64,000 bases of DNA from Aerococcaceae bacterium zg-1292 (GCA_016126655.1 CP065955.1:913001-977000), one strand, 5' to 3'; positions 46,501-58,122 are shown, counted from the first letter of the stretch. The notes: generated by a model from the sequence alone, not told the origin. Translations and numbers: made by a program.

Positions 46501-49500
46501 TATATGGTACAGAATATAATACGAAAGATAATCGTCCTGAAACGATTACAACTGATGATGGTGTAACTTATAGACGTATTCATAATAGAGTTGAAGGGGA
46601 TCCTGAAGAAGGGACAATCAATAAAGAAAAAACAGAAGTAACGTATATCTACAAAAAAGTTGCGAACTGGATTCCGAAAATCCCTAATAAACCAGAGGAA
46701 GACAATCCGAAAGTACCATATCCGTTTGATCCAGAGAATCCAGATTCTCCAGTAGATCCAACAAAACCAAATGATCCGAAAAAACCGGATCAACCACCAG
46801 TAATTCCGCATGTGCCAGGATATATACCAAACGATCCAAAAGGTAATCCGTTGGAACCAGTGGATCCAGAAGATCCAACAAAAGGCTATGTTCCACCAGT
46901 ACCATCTAACCCTGGTGAAGATACTTATATCCCATACGTGCCAACACCGGAAGAACCAACACCGGAAAAACCAGGAAAATATGTACCATATATTCCAAAA
47001 GATCCGGAAAATCCAACTGATCCTAGTGATCCAAAAGATCCAAAAGACCCAACCACTGGTAAAGACATTCCGCCACGTCCATACGATGAGACACCGGAAG
47101 ATCCATCAGATGATCCACGTTTACCAGACGTAGAAGGTCATGTCCCAGTAGATCCAGCCGATCCAAGTGGTAAGACACCATTGGAACCAGTTGATCCGAA
47201 TGATCCAAAACAAGGCTATGTGCCACCAAAACCAGTGAATCCAAAAGAAGACACACCAATTCCATACGTACCAGCAGGTACTGTCATTGTTCGATATGAA
47301 AATGAAGAAGGGGTAGAAATCAAGGATTCAGCATTGGATACACCGAAGTCTCCGGTAGGTACTGAGTACAATACAACTGATAACAGACCAGAAGAAATTA
47401 CTTACAATGGTGACAGATATGTGCGTATACCAAGTAAGACAAAAGGTGCTGAAGTAGGTAAGGTTGTAAAAGGGGAGACAGTAGTAACCTATGTTTATAC
47501 AAAAGTTGCGAACTGGATTCCGAAAATCCCTAATAAACCAGAGGAAGACAATCCGAAAGTACCATATCCGTTTGATCCAGAGAACCCAGATTCTCCAGTA
47601 GATCCAACGAAACCAAATGATCCGAAAAAACCGGATCAACCGCCAGTAATTCCGCATGTGCCAGGATATATACCAAACGATCCAGAAGGTAATCCGTTGG
47701 AACCAGTGGATCCAGAAGATCCAACAAAAGGATATGTTCCACCAGTACCATCTAACCCTGGTGAAGATACTTATATCCCATACGTGCCAGCACCGGAAGA
47801 TCCGACACCGGAAAAACCAGGAAAATATGTACCATATATTCCAAAAGATCCGGAAAACCCAACTGATCCTAGTGATCCAAAAGATCCAAAAGACCCAACC
47901 ACTGGTAAAGACATTCCGCCACGTCCATACGATGAGACACCGGAAGATCCATCAGATGATCCACGTTTACCAGACGTAGAAGGTCATGTCCCAGTAGATC
48001 CAGCCGATCCAAGTGGTAAGACACCATTGGAACCAGTTGATCCAAATGATCCAAAACAAGGCTATGTGCCACCAAAACCAGTGAATCCAAAAGAAGATAC
48101 ACCAATTCCATACGTACCAGCAGGTACTGTCATTGTTCGATATAAAAATGAAGAAGGGGTAGAAATCAAGGATTCAGCATTGGATACACCGAAGTCTCCG
48201 GTAGGTACTGAGTACAATACAACTGATAACAGACCGGAAGAAATTACTTACAATGGTGACAGATATGTGCGTATACCAAGTAAGACAAAAGGTGCTGAAG
48301 AAGGTAAGGTTGTAGAAGGTGAGACAGTAGTAACCTATATTTATACAAAAGTAGCGAACTGGATTCCGAAAATCCCTAATAAACCAGAGGAAGACAATCC
48401 GAAAGTACCATATCCGTTTGATCCAGAGAACCCAGATTCTCCAGTAGATCCAACGAAACCAAATGATCCGAAAAAACCGGATCAACCGCCAGTAATTCCG
48501 CATGTGCCAGGATATATACCAAACGATCCAGAAGGTAATCCGTTGGAACCAGTGGATCCAGAAGATCCAACAAAAGGATATATTCCACCAGTACCATCTA
48601 ACCCTGGTGAAGATACTTATATCCCATACGTGCCAGCACCGGAAGATCCGACACTGGAAAAACCAGGAAAATATGTTCCATATATTCCAAAAGATCCGGA
48701 AAACCCAACTGATCCTAGTGATCCAAAAGATCCAAAAGACCCAACCACTGGTGAAGACATTCCGCCACGTCCATACGATGAGACACCGGAAGATCCATCA
48801 GATGATCCACGTTTACCAGATGTAGAAGGTCATGTCCCAGTAGATCCAGCTGATCCAAGTGGTAAGACACCATTGGAACCAGGTGATCCAAATGATCCAA
48901 AACAAGGCTATGTGCCACCAAAACCAGTGAATCCTAAAGAAGATACACCAATTCCATACGTACCAGCAGGTACTGTCATTGTTCGATATGAAAATGAAGA
49001 AGGGGTAGAAATCAAGGATTCAGCATTGGATACACCGAAGTCTCCGGTAGGTACTGAGTACAATACAACTGATAACAGACCGGAAGAAATTACTTACAAT
49101 GGTGACAGATATGTGCGTATACCAAGTAAGACAAAAGGTGCTGAAGAAGGTAAGGTTGTAGAAGGTGAGACAGTAGTAACCTATATTTATACAAAAGTAG
49201 CGAACTGGATTCCGAAAATCCCTAATAAACCAGAGGAAGACAATCCGAAAGTACCATATCCGTTTGATCCAGAGAACCCAGATTCTCCAGTAGATCCAAC
49301 GAAACCAAATGATCCGAAAAAACCGGATCAACCGCCAGTAATTCCGCATGTGCCAGGATATATACCAAACGATCCAGAAGGTAATCCGTTGGAACCAGTG
49401 GATCCAGAAGATCCAACAAAAGGATATATTCCACCAGTACCATCTAACCCTGGTGAAGATACTTATATCCCATACGTGCCGGCACCGGAAGATCCGACAC

Positions 49501-50477
49501 CGGAAAAACCAGGTAGCTACATCCCATACGTACCAAACAACCCTCAAAATCCAGATCCGAATGATCCAGATAAGACAATTGAGATTCCAAAAGTACCGTA
49601 TGATGAAACACCGAAAGACCCAAGCGATAACCCACCGTTACCAGATGTAGATGGCTATATCCCAGTTGATCCAAAAGACCCAACAACACCGTTGAAACCA
49701 AGAGATCCAGAGGATCCAACTAAAGGCTATATACCACCAACCATCAATAATCCAGAAGACCCATCAGAGGACACACCAGTACCATACGTACCAGCAGGTA
49801 CAGTCACTGTTCACTATGTGGATGAAAAAGGTAAACCAATTCAAGACCCAACAGTGGATACACCAAAATCACCAGTAGGTACAAAATACAATACTAACGA
49901 AAATGGAACAGAAATTCCGAAAGAAGTCGAAGGTAAAGATGGTAAAGTCTACGTACTTGTAGGTGTGAAAGAAGGCGACCAAGAAATTGGTAAGGTGAAA
50001 AAAGGTAATACGGATGTCACTTATATTTATAAATTAAAAGAGACACCGGAACCAGGAGAACCAGGTACGCCAGGAGAACCAGGTACGCCAGGAGAACCAG
50101 GTACGCCAGGAGAACCGGGTACGCCAGGAGAACCGGGTACGCCAGGAGAACCAGGTACACCAGGCAAACCAGGTACACCAGGCAAACCAGGTACACCACC
50201 GGTAACACCTGAAAACCCAGAAACACCAGGTAATCCAGAAGACCCAAGTATGCCGGAAGCACCAAAAGAAAACCCAACTCCAGAAAAACCAGCTGAACCA
50301 GGACAACCAACTCCTGAACAGCCAGGTCAAAATGAAGGAGAAGTTAAAAAATCTGCAGTACTTCCAAATACTGGTGAAGCTGGTACACTATTTGGTTGGA
50401 GCGCAGCAGCACTTTCAATCCTTGCAGGCTTAGGACTAGTAGCCACAGGTCGCAAAAAAGAAGACGAAGAAGCATAA
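43575..50477 (+). CDS. Giant YSIRK/LPXTG adhesin with 282-residue Pro-rich/MucBP repeats
   Basis: 2300 aa from ATG 43575, chosen by alignment with [15 protein letters not shown] of the first adhesin; earlier in-frame GTG/ATG codons overlap the ribosome binding site. Signal [16 protein letters not shown]; acidic Thr/Glu region; a non-repeat domain at ~340-820 homologous to that of the first adhesin; two MucBP repeats; then three tandem copies of an exact 846-bp unit (46661, 47507, 48353) and part of a fourth (49199), each with a Pro-rich linker and one MucBP repeat ([13 protein letters not shown]). A final MucBP, collagen-like GEP-GTP triplets (~50048-50195), LPNTG at ~2263 and the tail RKKEDEEA follow. 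Wall-anchored adhesin by inference. Confidence 0.9.
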   Translation: MFFKKKQRFSLRKYKIGVCSVLLGTTFIMGANQVSAEETVPSEPVSSSAEQVEDPTPEAESTTVSPELSEPVEEVTESDAVESTTAEEPVVESQGAEAVETTTELTTVSNPTATELDLVVNTKVTVLDANSLTEGEKAAVEAIVREANHLTEAHEVRVANDGAVTVFENGVEVGRLTSEAVIDVLVERTIEPNPTTEAPTTAAEETVNEETSDVATDNAVNETENGETAPAEEPVPLALTTTEEAAPVVPEAAEESTDVKTSEVNLEALKAEKIALLNTYSLLSPTVKGEFVSRFQEAVDVAALNLLAEEARKAQKRAEAFPNQGEPLTTGTYFRAEPEALQAAPTEGRLVIPDVTVTSTHRGYSPTPTIFNEPGTKLDFSFGNQELHKGDYFFVETQDVPIPFPDTFRLKSNDTDGSGPVIATVERVGYESDYVKGTDSEDKTRFDLKNDGTLKTMAIKYKVTFTEAVEGLRAVKASVSGNGGKPTLAGTEARETKFVVKVNDKPVYTSVYSQPAWDDANAANYKRYPTNTGYQGVVTQGLYGDGDRSKIDYDTGNRQNKHGYVSMEATVYDYRTNVPGSNVGFLTETTSEGYVQLTGQVGGMPDGFKTTITSPTDANKNTYTWDESKLRIGERLPVYYVPFEELDTKEKKANADNGKLYVTPDDMYYKIESISDDKRTITLRFYGDYSKPGRIINTFKNPMEDFKDGKNSRLGIKFDKPDYIKEAEKTELKDEKGNVILKDGKPVMVTSTDNSILTVTNPDGTQLPAYTFNAVSKSDPIGSEPITQGGVGGLTSQVYRPNYDASATGVPIETSNKDQIGKGTLVVRYVDVNGKTIKEENVVIKDALVELEGDVKTNYDTVRDDYRPKEMTTDDGTKYQLAPESDTEYTVGTVSKEGHLTNSNLRDVVASNDPNGAEPAGELSQGTKYITYVYKEVEKDVPTPPEAPKTGDVIVHYKDDKGNPIDEDKVDTQNSLYGTEYNTKDNRPETITTDDGVTYRRIHNRVEGDPEEGTINKEKTEVTYIYKKVANWIPKIPNKPEEDNPKVPYPFDPENPDSPVDPTKPNDPKKPDQPPVIPHVPGYIPNDPKGNPLEPVDPEDPTKGYVPPVPSNPGEDTYIPYVPTPEEPTPEKPGKYVPYIPKDPENPTDPSDPKDPKDPTTGKDIPPRPYDETPEDPSDDPRLPDVEGHVPVDPADPSGKTPLEPVDPNDPKQGYVPPKPVNPKEDTPIPYVPAGTVIVRYENEEGVEIKDSALDTPKSPVGTEYNTTDNRPEEITYNGDRYVRIPSKTKGAEVGKVVKGETVVTYVYTKVANWIPKIPNKPEEDNPKVPYPFDPENPDSPVDPTKPNDPKKPDQPPVIPHVPGYIPNDPEGNPLEPVDPEDPTKGYVPPVPSNPGEDTYIPYVPAPEDPTPEKPGKYVPYIPKDPENPTDPSDPKDPKDPTTGKDIPPRPYDETPEDPSDDPRLPDVEGHVPVDPADPSGKTPLEPVDPNDPKQGYVPPKPVNPKEDTPIPYVPAGTVIVRYKNEEGVEIKDSALDTPKSPVGTEYNTTDNRPEEITYNGDRYVRIPSKTKGAEEGKVVEGETVVTYIYTKVANWIPKIPNKPEEDNPKVPYPFDPENPDSPVDPTKPNDPKKPDQPPVIPHVPGYIPNDPEGNPLEPVDPEDPTKGYIPPVPSNPGEDTYIPYVPAPEDPTLEKPGKYVPYIPKDPENPTDPSDPKDPKDPTTGEDIPPRPYDETPEDPSDDPRLPDVEGHVPVDPADPSGKTPLEPGDPNDPKQGYVPPKPVNPKEDTPIPYVPAGTVIVRYENEEGVEIKDSALDTPKSPVGTEYNTTDNRPEEITYNGDRYVRIPSKTKGAEEGKVVEGETVVTYIYTKVANWIPKIPNKPEEDNPKVPYPFDPENPDSPVDPTKPNDPKKPDQPPVIPHVPGYIPNDPEGNPLEPVDPEDPTKGYIPPVPSNPGEDTYIPYVPAPEDPTPEKPGSYIPYVPNNPQNPDPNDPDKTIEIPKVPYDETPKDPSDNPPLPDVDGYIPVDPKDPTTPLKPRDPEDPTKGYIPPTINNPEDPSEDTPVPYVPAGTVTVHYVDEKGKPIQDPTVDTPKSPVGTKYNTNENGTEIPKEVEGKDGKVYVLVGVKEGDQEIGKVKKGNTDVTYIYKLKETPEPGEPGTPGEPGTPGEPGTPGEPGTPGEPGTPGEPGTPGKPGTPGKPGTPPVTPENPETPGNPEDPSMPEAPKENPTPEKPAEPGQPTPEQPGQNEGEVKKSAVLPNTGEAGTLFGWSAAALSILAGLGLVATGRKKEDEEA
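46661..49508 (+). repeat. Tandem 846-bp repeats inside the second adhesin gene
   Basis: Copies begin at 46661, 47507, 48353 and 49199, exactly 846 bp apart, the last ending early at ~49508 where it switches to the [11 protein letters not shown] module shared with the other adhesins. DNA identity is very high (a few substitutions such as GTT/GTA before GCGAACTGG), so copy number can change by recombination without shifting the frame (282 codons). Confidence 0.92.
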
Positions 50478-50526
50478 GTATATTTCGTCAAAATATACTG
50501 GCTAATTAACCATTAGTACAGCAAAG

Positions 50527-50563
50527 AAACCACCTCGAGAGTTCGACTCAGAGGTGGTTTTTT
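50527..50563 (+). terminator. Terminator after the second adhesin gene
   Basis: AAACCACCTCGA/TCAGAGGTGGTTT stem with T6. Confidence 0.85.
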
Positions 50564-50702
50564 CGTATATAGGTATTAATCAAAAATGAAATTGAATTTA
50601 AGGCGAATTTTCCAATGTGAAAATTTTTTAAAATTATCAAGAGTGAAATGACGAATGTAAACATTATGATCAATATTTGAAAAAACAAAGATTTTAAAAA
50701 GG

Positions 50703-50731
50703 TTGTTTTCATAAATTGGAATTGGTACAAT
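50703..50731 (+). promoter_or_regulatory. Promoter of the third adhesin gene
   Basis: TTGTTT (50703-50708), 17 bp, TGgTACAAT (hexamer 50726-50731), the same layout as 43453-43481. Confidence 0.75.
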
Positions 50732-50819
50732 ATTTGTGGAATAATCTATCGAAAAAGATAATGCCCTTATCATTTCTTAGATAGACGTATTTACATGAAG
50801 AGAAAGTAGAGTGATGCTG

Positions 50820-53800
50820 ATGTTTTATAATAAAAAACAAAGATTCTCATTACGCAAGTACAAAATCGGTGTGTGCTCAGTCCTGTTAGGGACCACATTT
50901 ATTATGAGCGCCAACCAAGTCCAAGTATCCGCTGAAGAAACAGTTCCGAGTGAACCCGTTTCATCCTCAGCAGAGTCAGTAGAAGACCCGACACCAGAAG
51001 CCGAGCCAACTCCTGAGTCAAAACCAGTTGAAGTAACCGATCCTAATTCGGCGGAGCCATCAACAGACGAAGCACCCATTGTTGAAAGCCCTGAACCAAA
51101 GGTTGTTGATACAACAACGCAAGTGGAAACAGTTCCTGAACCGGCTAATACAAAACAGGCTTCAACGATTGCAAGCGAACCAACTGAAAATGCATTAACT
51201 ACAGGGACTCCGGAAAAAGAAGTTGAGGCAACGCAAGAAGGAGCGCCATTAGCGTTAGCGGCTACTGAAAATGCAGCACAACAAGATGGTCATCAAGTAA
51301 CACCAGCTGCTGATGAAGTTTTAGATGAAAAAGGCTGGAAAGACCTTAAACGCTTCAGCAACAAACCCGGTGTCTTTTATGTTCAAAAGTCTGGTATTGT
51401 CAATAATCCTGATGAAGCCGATAAAAACACTGAAATTTATGAGGTGGATACAAAAACAGGTGAGATTACAAAAGTTACTGAAGATAAAGTCGAAGGTGGC
51501 GGCACGCTTTATGACAATCTTTTAGCACTAGCTGAAAAGCAAGGTTTTGGCGGAATGCATGGTCTAGGAATAGCAAAAACAGGTAAAGCTTATAAAGCGT
51601 TTAATGCCCTAGGACTTTCAAATGACGGTCGTTACGCCTATACATTAGGATATACATCAGATAATGACGTGGTCGATCGTACAACTATCAATGGTATTTA
51701 TCGCTATGATATGCAAACCAAAACGTGGAGTCTAGTGAGTGATTCTAGCAAATGGGCAGATGGTATGGGTGTTATGAAGACTAATGCCTGGACTGCCGGA
51801 GCAGTGAATCCAAAAGATGGTAAATACTATTTTGGTACGCTAACCCTTAAAGCGGATCCTGCTTTGTCTCGTGTTGCGCCACGTGATGCTGAAGATTATA
51901 TTAAGAAACGTGATGCCAATGAATTTGACCTTTATTTCCGTATGTGGTCATTTGACCCAGCGACAGGTACCGTGGCAAATGCTGGTTACCTTGATACAAA
52001 CTTTGTAAAATCAGGTAAGTTTGATAAAAACGAAACATACTTTAAAAGTACTGGTAAAAAACCTGGTGAAGAAAGTTATGTTGTCGGGAATGATATTGCT
52101 TTCGATACAAATGGCAATATGAGATTAGTTCTCAACCAATACAACACAAGTAATTACTTTGTATATTCAGTAGATAACAAAACCTTTGAAGCAGCAGCGG
52201 CGAAAAATGATAAATACGCTAAAATGGAAGGTTCACTCTCTAACCCAATTCCGATTTATACTAAGTTAGTCGATAAAATAGATGGTAGCAATATCGGAGC
52301 TTCCAACTCTGTCGTCACAGGTGGACTAGCCATTGATTCTGATGGTTCACTTTTCTTCCATAATCGTAGTGGTAAAGTCGGTAAGATTACATCAGATTTG
52401 TCGTATGGTGGTCTTCTTAATAATGTAGATGCGCCTAAAGACACTTCAACCTGGGGTGATGCAGCAAGTATCCGTGGTACTGTCGGACACGGAAATGTTT
52501 ACCGCGAGTATTACATTAAAAATACAAATACAATATTAGGTGGTACAATCGGTACGATTGACAATGGCAAATTTGTCCCAACGGCTACGACAACGGATGG
52601 TAAAGACACCATAGAAAAAGACCAAGCACTATATAAAAATTATGATGCTACAGTAAATCGTCCAATGGCTATTAAAGCAGCGGACGGTAAAGTTTACAAA
52701 TATGTAGGAACAAAAGAAGGCACTGACCCAGAAAAAGGTATTGTTAAAAAAGACAATCAAACAGTTAAGTATGAATATGAACCTGTTGAAGTAACCGGTA
52801 ATGTTATTGTTAAATATATTGATATTAATGGTAATGAAATCAGTGCGCCAGCAAAAGATGAAACTAATGCTGATGCCAATCATCCGTATAATACTGACGA
52901 AGACCGTAAATTAAAACTTATCCAAGGTAGTAAAGAGTACAATAATGAAGGTAAGATTTATGAATTGGTTCCTGAAGGCAAATACGGCACGTATAACGGA
53001 AAACCAATTGAAGTGGATGCGAACAATCACTTAATAGCATCGGACACGACAACCGGTAAAGTTGAAGCAGGTAAAACAAAAGAAGTCGTTTATGTTTACC
53101 GTGAAAAAACAATACAAAAAACAGGTGATGTGGTGCTTCATTATGTTAGTCTAGATGGAGAAGAAATACAACCAACCCACCATAATAGTGATGATAAACC
53201 GGTAGGCGAAAGCTATACTGTTTTAGACAAAGAAAAACCAAAAGTCATCGTAAAAAACGGTGTTACTTACAAGTTGGTTGAAACAATTAGTGAAGAAGGC
53301 ATCATTGATGGCAAGTCAACAACAGGTATTGTCGATGATAAAAAAATTGTGACTGAAAATGTAACCACCGTTGAAAGTGGAGAAAATGCCAAAATTATAG
53401 AGGGCACTCAACATATCGTCTATGTTTATAAACCAGTCGGATCTGTTGTGGCTCACTATGTTAACACCAAAGGACAAGTCATCAAAGATAAATATATCGA
53501 TACCAATGAAGGTGATATTGATGAAGATTATGATGTCACTGAAAAAGACAATGGTGTTGATGAAAAACCTGAAACCATCACCAAAGATGGCGTAAAATAT
53601 AAATTCAAAAGAGTTGCTACAACAGGTAACGTCGGTGGTATTAATGTCGTAACAACGGATGCTACCAACCAAGTGAGGGATGAAACAGGACGAGTCGTTA
53701 AAGGGACAACTCATGTTATCTATGTATATGAAGAAGAGTCAGCAGAACCTAAAGGTTCAGTTGTTGCGCATTATGTAAACGAAGATGGTGAAGTCATTAA

Positions 53801-56800
53801 ATCAGCTTATAATGACACAACCAATGCTCCAGTAAATTCAAGTTACGATATAACCGGAGAACTTGAACGTCCTGAAGAAATTACCCATAATGGTAAGACC
53901 TATGTACGAACACGTATATCTGAATCAGGTAAAGTGAACGATAAAGAGATTGTGGCGACTAATGACGAAAATATCGTATCAACAACCGAAACTAATGGTA
54001 AAGTTGTAGAAGGTACAACACACATTATTTATGTGTATAAGTTAAAAGAAGCGCCTGTTCAACCAGGTTCTGTTATCGTAAATTATCGTGATGTAGAAGG
54101 AAAATATTTACAACCAAAAGATACCGTCTACGATACAAAAGATGGTGCAGATAAATCCGACTATAACACGGAAGATTTACGTCATAAAACAATCGCAAAA
54201 GACGGCAAAATCTATGAGTTAGTCGAACAAGCCGGTACACATACAGTAGGTGAAGTTGAAGCGAATGGTCATTTGAAAGAGACGGATGATGTAGCTGGTA
54301 TAGTGGAAGCTGGTAAAACTAAGCATATCACTTATATCTATAAAGAAGTCACTCCAACTCCGAAAACAGGTAATGTTACAGTTAAATATGTCGATACAGA
54401 GGGTAATAGCTTACTTCCTGAAGCGATTGATGAACTGAATGCAGCAATTAATAAAGAATATACAACAACTGACCATAAGCCAGAAACAATTACTACGAAA
54501 ACAGGAACGTATGAACTTGCTCCAGCAGCGGATTATACAGTTGGTAAAGTTAGTGACAATCACACATTGGCTGAGTCTAAAAAAGATGATTTGAAAAAAT
54601 CAGATGATGAGACTGGAACAGTTGCACAAGGCACTAAGACCATTGTCTATGTCTACAAAAAAGTTGAAACTCCTGTTGAAAAAGGTTCAGTTGTTGTCAA
54701 TTACATTACGACAGATGGTACGCCACTTTCAGTAATGAAAGACGGTCAATCACTTGCCCAACAACAAGTTGTAACGAATCAACCAGTGGGAAGCCAATAT
54801 GACGCTACAACCCCTGAATTAAAACCAACTGAAATTGAACATGAAGGAAAAACTTATGTTCTTGCGCCATTAGGTGCCTATGGAGAGCGTTTAGTTGATA
54901 AGGATAACCATTTAGTAGGGTCTGATGATGTAAAAGGTGATGTCGCAAAAGCAACGAAAACCGTTACTTATGTGTACAAATTGAAAGAAGAACTTGTTCA
55001 ACCTGGTGGTCAAGTAACTGCTCAATACTTTGTAGAAGGGACAGATACACGTCTTTACAAAGATTCATCAAATCCTCAAGATACAGTAGTTCAACCAGAC
55101 GGCACACCAGTAGAAACAAAATATAAAGACACACCACCAACCTATTTGACGGATGGAAAAGATATTTATGATTTAGTAACAGTTGGAAGCAATCCGAAAC
55201 TTAGAGACGGCTCTGCGCCACAAGAAGGTGAAGTTAAAAAAGACGCTCAAGTTATTCAGTATGAGTACAAGAAACGTGAGACACCAAAAGGTTCAGTAGT
55301 GGTACACTATGTTGATGAGGATGGCAATGTGATTCAACCGAAAAAAGAAGACACGCCATTATCACCAGTAGGTACGGCATATGATACAACGGACTTACGT
55401 GATAAAACAATTACTGATAAAACAACGGGTAAAACCTATGAGTTTGTGCGCATTTCAAATACACCATCAGTAAAAACGAAAGAAATCGTTAAAATTTCAG
55501 AGACAAATCATTTGACTGATGATGAAACAAATAGAGTACAAGAAGGTACTACTAACATTATTTACGTGTATCGTGAAGTGAAACCAACACCACCGGAAAA
55601 ACCAGGAAAACCAGAAGAACCAGGTACACCACCGGTAACACCAGAAGAACCAGGCAAACCGGAAGAACCAGGAAAACCAGAAGAACCAGGCAAACCGGAA
55701 GAACCAGGCAAACCGGAAGAACCAGGCAAACCAGAAGAACCAGGAAAACCAGAAGAACCAGGCAAACCAGAAGAACCAGGAAAACCAGAAGAACCAGGCA
55801 AACCGGAAGAACCAGGCAAACCGGAAGAACCAGATACACCACCGGTAACCCCGGAAAAACCAGGCAAACCAGGTACACCGCCGGTAACGCCAGGCACACC
55901 GGGAGAACCAGGCAAACCAGGTACACCACCGGTAACACCAGAAAAACCAGGTAGCTACATCCCATACGTGCCAAACAACCCTCAAAATCCAGATCCGAAC
56001 GATCCAGATAAATCAATTGAGATTCCAAAAGTACCGTATGATGAAACACCGGAAGACCCAAGTAATAATCCACCATTACCAGATGTAGATGGCTATATCC
56101 CAGTTGATCCAAAAGATCCAACAAAACCATTGAAACCAAAAGATCCAGAGGATCCAACTAAAGGCTATATACCACCAACCATCAAAAATCCAGAAGACCC
56201 ATCAGAGGACACACCAGTACCATACGTACCAGCAGGTACTGTCACTGTTCACTATGTGGATGAAAAAGGTAATCCAATTAAAGATCCAACTGTGGATACA
56301 CCAAAATCACCAGTAGGTACAGAATACAATACCAACGAAAACGGAACAGAAATTCCGAAAGAAGTCGAAGGTAAAGATGGTAAGGATTACGTACTTGTAA
56401 AAGTAAAAGATGGTGATAAAGAAATTGGTAAAGTGGTGAAAGGTAATACGGATGTTACTTACATTTATAAATTGAAAGAGACACCACCAACACCACCGGT
56501 AACACCAGAAAAACCAGGTAGCTACATCCCATACGTGCCAAACAACCCTCAAAATCCAGATCCGAACGATCCAGATAAATCAATTGAGATTCCAAAAGTA
56601 CCGTATGATGAAACACCGGAAGACCCAAGTAATAATCCACCATTACCAGATGTAGATGGCTATATCCCAGTTGATCCAAAAGATCCAACAAAACCATTGA
56701 AACCAAAAGATCCAGAGGATCCAACTAAAGGCTATATACCACCAACCATCAAAAATCCAGAAGACCCATCAGAGGACACACCAGTACCATACGTACCAGC

Positions 56801-57473
56801 AGGTACTGTCACTGTTCACTATGTGGATGAAAAAGGTAATCCAATTAAAGATCCAACTGTGGATACACCAAAATCACCAGTAGGTACAGAATACAATACC
56901 AACGAAAACGGAACAGAAATTCCGAAAGAAGTTGAAGGTAAAGATGGTAAGGATTACGTACTTGTAAAAGTAAAAGATGGTGACAAAGAAACTGGTGTAG
57001 TGGTTAAAGGTAATACGGATGTCACTTACATTTATAAATTGAAAGAGACACCATCAACACCACCGGTAACACCAGAAAAACCAGGTAAACCAGAAGAACC
57101 AGGCAAACCAGGTACACCGCCGGTAACGCCAGGCACACCGGGAGAACCAGGCAAACCAGGTACACCACCGGTAACACCTGAGAAACCTGAAACCCCAGAA
57201 AAACCAGGTAACCCAGAAACACCTGAGAACCCAGAAGACCCAAGTGTGCCGGAAGCACCAAAAGATAACCCAACTCCAGAAAAACCAGCTGAACCAGGAC
57301 AAACAACTCCTGAACAGCCAGGTCAAAATGAAGGAGAAGTTAAAAAATCTGCAGTACTTCCAAATACTGGTGAAGCTAGCTCTATGATTCCTTGGAGTGC
57401 GGCAGCACTTTCAATATTAGTGAGCTTAGGACTAGTAGCCACAGGTCGCAAAAAAGAAGACGAAGAAGCATAA
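50820..57473 (+). CDS. Giant YSIRK/LPXTG adhesin with a distinct N-terminal domain and about 11 MucBP repeats
   Basis: 2217 aa from ATG 50820, equivalent to the start of its paralogue. After the YSIRK signal and a Pro/Glu/Thr-rich stretch, residues ~165-640 form a domain not shared with the first two adhesins: short strand-rich segments such as GVFYVQKSG, DGRYAYTLGYTS, GIYRYDMQTKTW, DGKYYFGTLTL, which might be a beta-propeller-like fold (guess). MucBP-type repeats start near 660. Then a run of ten or more GKPEEP hexapeptides (55607-55830), two near-identical [11 protein letters not shown] modules (55947 and 56514), and LPNTG at ~2180. Predicted wall-anchored adhesin. Confidence 0.88.
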   Translation: MFYNKKQRFSLRKYKIGVCSVLLGTTFIMSANQVQVSAEETVPSEPVSSSAESVEDPTPEAEPTPESKPVEVTDPNSAEPSTDEAPIVESPEPKVVDTTTQVETVPEPANTKQASTIASEPTENALTTGTPEKEVEATQEGAPLALAATENAAQQDGHQVTPAADEVLDEKGWKDLKRFSNKPGVFYVQKSGIVNNPDEADKNTEIYEVDTKTGEITKVTEDKVEGGGTLYDNLLALAEKQGFGGMHGLGIAKTGKAYKAFNALGLSNDGRYAYTLGYTSDNDVVDRTTINGIYRYDMQTKTWSLVSDSSKWADGMGVMKTNAWTAGAVNPKDGKYYFGTLTLKADPALSRVAPRDAEDYIKKRDANEFDLYFRMWSFDPATGTVANAGYLDTNFVKSGKFDKNETYFKSTGKKPGEESYVVGNDIAFDTNGNMRLVLNQYNTSNYFVYSVDNKTFEAAAAKNDKYAKMEGSLSNPIPIYTKLVDKIDGSNIGASNSVVTGGLAIDSDGSLFFHNRSGKVGKITSDLSYGGLLNNVDAPKDTSTWGDAASIRGTVGHGNVYREYYIKNTNTILGGTIGTIDNGKFVPTATTTDGKDTIEKDQALYKNYDATVNRPMAIKAADGKVYKYVGTKEGTDPEKGIVKKDNQTVKYEYEPVEVTGNVIVKYIDINGNEISAPAKDETNADANHPYNTDEDRKLKLIQGSKEYNNEGKIYELVPEGKYGTYNGKPIEVDANNHLIASDTTTGKVEAGKTKEVVYVYREKTIQKTGDVVLHYVSLDGEEIQPTHHNSDDKPVGESYTVLDKEKPKVIVKNGVTYKLVETISEEGIIDGKSTTGIVDDKKIVTENVTTVESGENAKIIEGTQHIVYVYKPVGSVVAHYVNTKGQVIKDKYIDTNEGDIDEDYDVTEKDNGVDEKPETITKDGVKYKFKRVATTGNVGGINVVTTDATNQVRDETGRVVKGTTHVIYVYEEESAEPKGSVVAHYVNEDGEVIKSAYNDTTNAPVNSSYDITGELERPEEITHNGKTYVRTRISESGKVNDKEIVATNDENIVSTTETNGKVVEGTTHIIYVYKLKEAPVQPGSVIVNYRDVEGKYLQPKDTVYDTKDGADKSDYNTEDLRHKTIAKDGKIYELVEQAGTHTVGEVEANGHLKETDDVAGIVEAGKTKHITYIYKEVTPTPKTGNVTVKYVDTEGNSLLPEAIDELNAAINKEYTTTDHKPETITTKTGTYELAPAADYTVGKVSDNHTLAESKKDDLKKSDDETGTVAQGTKTIVYVYKKVETPVEKGSVVVNYITTDGTPLSVMKDGQSLAQQQVVTNQPVGSQYDATTPELKPTEIEHEGKTYVLAPLGAYGERLVDKDNHLVGSDDVKGDVAKATKTVTYVYKLKEELVQPGGQVTAQYFVEGTDTRLYKDSSNPQDTVVQPDGTPVETKYKDTPPTYLTDGKDIYDLVTVGSNPKLRDGSAPQEGEVKKDAQVIQYEYKKRETPKGSVVVHYVDEDGNVIQPKKEDTPLSPVGTAYDTTDLRDKTITDKTTGKTYEFVRISNTPSVKTKEIVKISETNHLTDDETNRVQEGTTNIIYVYREVKPTPPEKPGKPEEPGTPPVTPEEPGKPEEPGKPEEPGKPEEPGKPEEPGKPEEPGKPEEPGKPEEPGKPEEPGKPEEPGKPEEPDTPPVTPEKPGKPGTPPVTPGTPGEPGKPGTPPVTPEKPGSYIPYVPNNPQNPDPNDPDKSIEIPKVPYDETPEDPSNNPPLPDVDGYIPVDPKDPTKPLKPKDPEDPTKGYIPPTIKNPEDPSEDTPVPYVPAGTVTVHYVDEKGNPIKDPTVDTPKSPVGTEYNTNENGTEIPKEVEGKDGKDYVLVKVKDGDKEIGKVVKGNTDVTYIYKLKETPPTPPVTPEKPGSYIPYVPNNPQNPDPNDPDKSIEIPKVPYDETPEDPSNNPPLPDVDGYIPVDPKDPTKPLKPKDPEDPTKGYIPPTIKNPEDPSEDTPVPYVPAGTVTVHYVDEKGNPIKDPTVDTPKSPVGTEYNTNENGTEIPKEVEGKDGKDYVLVKVKDGDKETGVVVKGNTDVTYIYKLKETPSTPPVTPEKPGKPEEPGKPGTPPVTPGTPGEPGKPGTPPVTPEKPETPEKPGNPETPENPEDPSVPEAPKDNPTPEKPAEPGQTTPEQPGQNEGEVKKSAVLPNTGEASSMIPWSAAALSILVSLGLVATGRKKEDEEA

Positions 57474-57522
57474 TCTGAATTCGTCCCAATATCCGTACTA
57501 ACTCATCATTAGTACAGCAAAG

Positions 57523-57558
57523 AAACCACCTCGAGAGTTCGACTCAGAGGTGGTTTTT
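57523..57558 (+). terminator. Terminator after the third adhesin gene
   Basis: AAACCACCTC/GAGGTGGTTT stem with T5, nearly identical to 50527-50563. Confidence 0.85.
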
Positions 57559-57798
57559 CGTATATAGGCATTAATCAAAAACGGAATTGAACTTGCGCCG
57601 ATATCTATGAAAATTCGCAATCGAAATCCTACTGAAATTCTCATTAAACACGAATCTTAGTAGTGTTTTTTCGCATCAGAATAAGCCCATTCATTAAATG
57701 TATTTAATTTCTACGCAACCGTAAAAAATATTACATGGTACTGAAATAATGTCTTAAAATCTTAATATAAACAATTCAAAAAATTCAAATTTCTTCAA

Positions 57799-58110
57799 TT
57801 GTTTTACATAAAAATGAGTTATAATAAATATGGAGATTGATCGTACTACTTAATTGAGAAATAACGTCGTTTAAAATCGTTCATTTACATTATTGCTCGC
57901 CAATGATTATCTAAACTGGCTATTATAATGAAAAATAAACGTTCTAAACATGAATGATTAAGTAATACTGAAATATCCGCATTACAAATAAACAAGTGCG
58001 AGTATAGGTAATCTGAATGGAATTACTAGAGCAAAATAACTAAGTGCATCCGCATTTTAAATAATTTGCTTAGTGAACAATCAGACAGCCCGAACGAGCC
58101 AAAATAAAAG
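57799..58110 (+). promoter_or_regulatory. Promoter and long leader with a decayed 120-bp unit before the fourth surface protein
   Basis: TATAAT (57820-57825) with TTGTTT at 57799 (spacing only 15). The leader is ~290 nt. Its end, from GTGCGAGTATAGG (57996) to CAGCCCGAACGAGCCAAAAT (58087-58106), has the family's start and end marks and a CTGA/TCAG pair, but an eroded interior. The region 57670-57830 is related to that before the fifth gene (61030-61160), including ATGTATTTAATTT and CAACCGTAAAAA. Confidence 0.5.
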
Positions 58111-58122
58111 GAGTGTTGGAAA

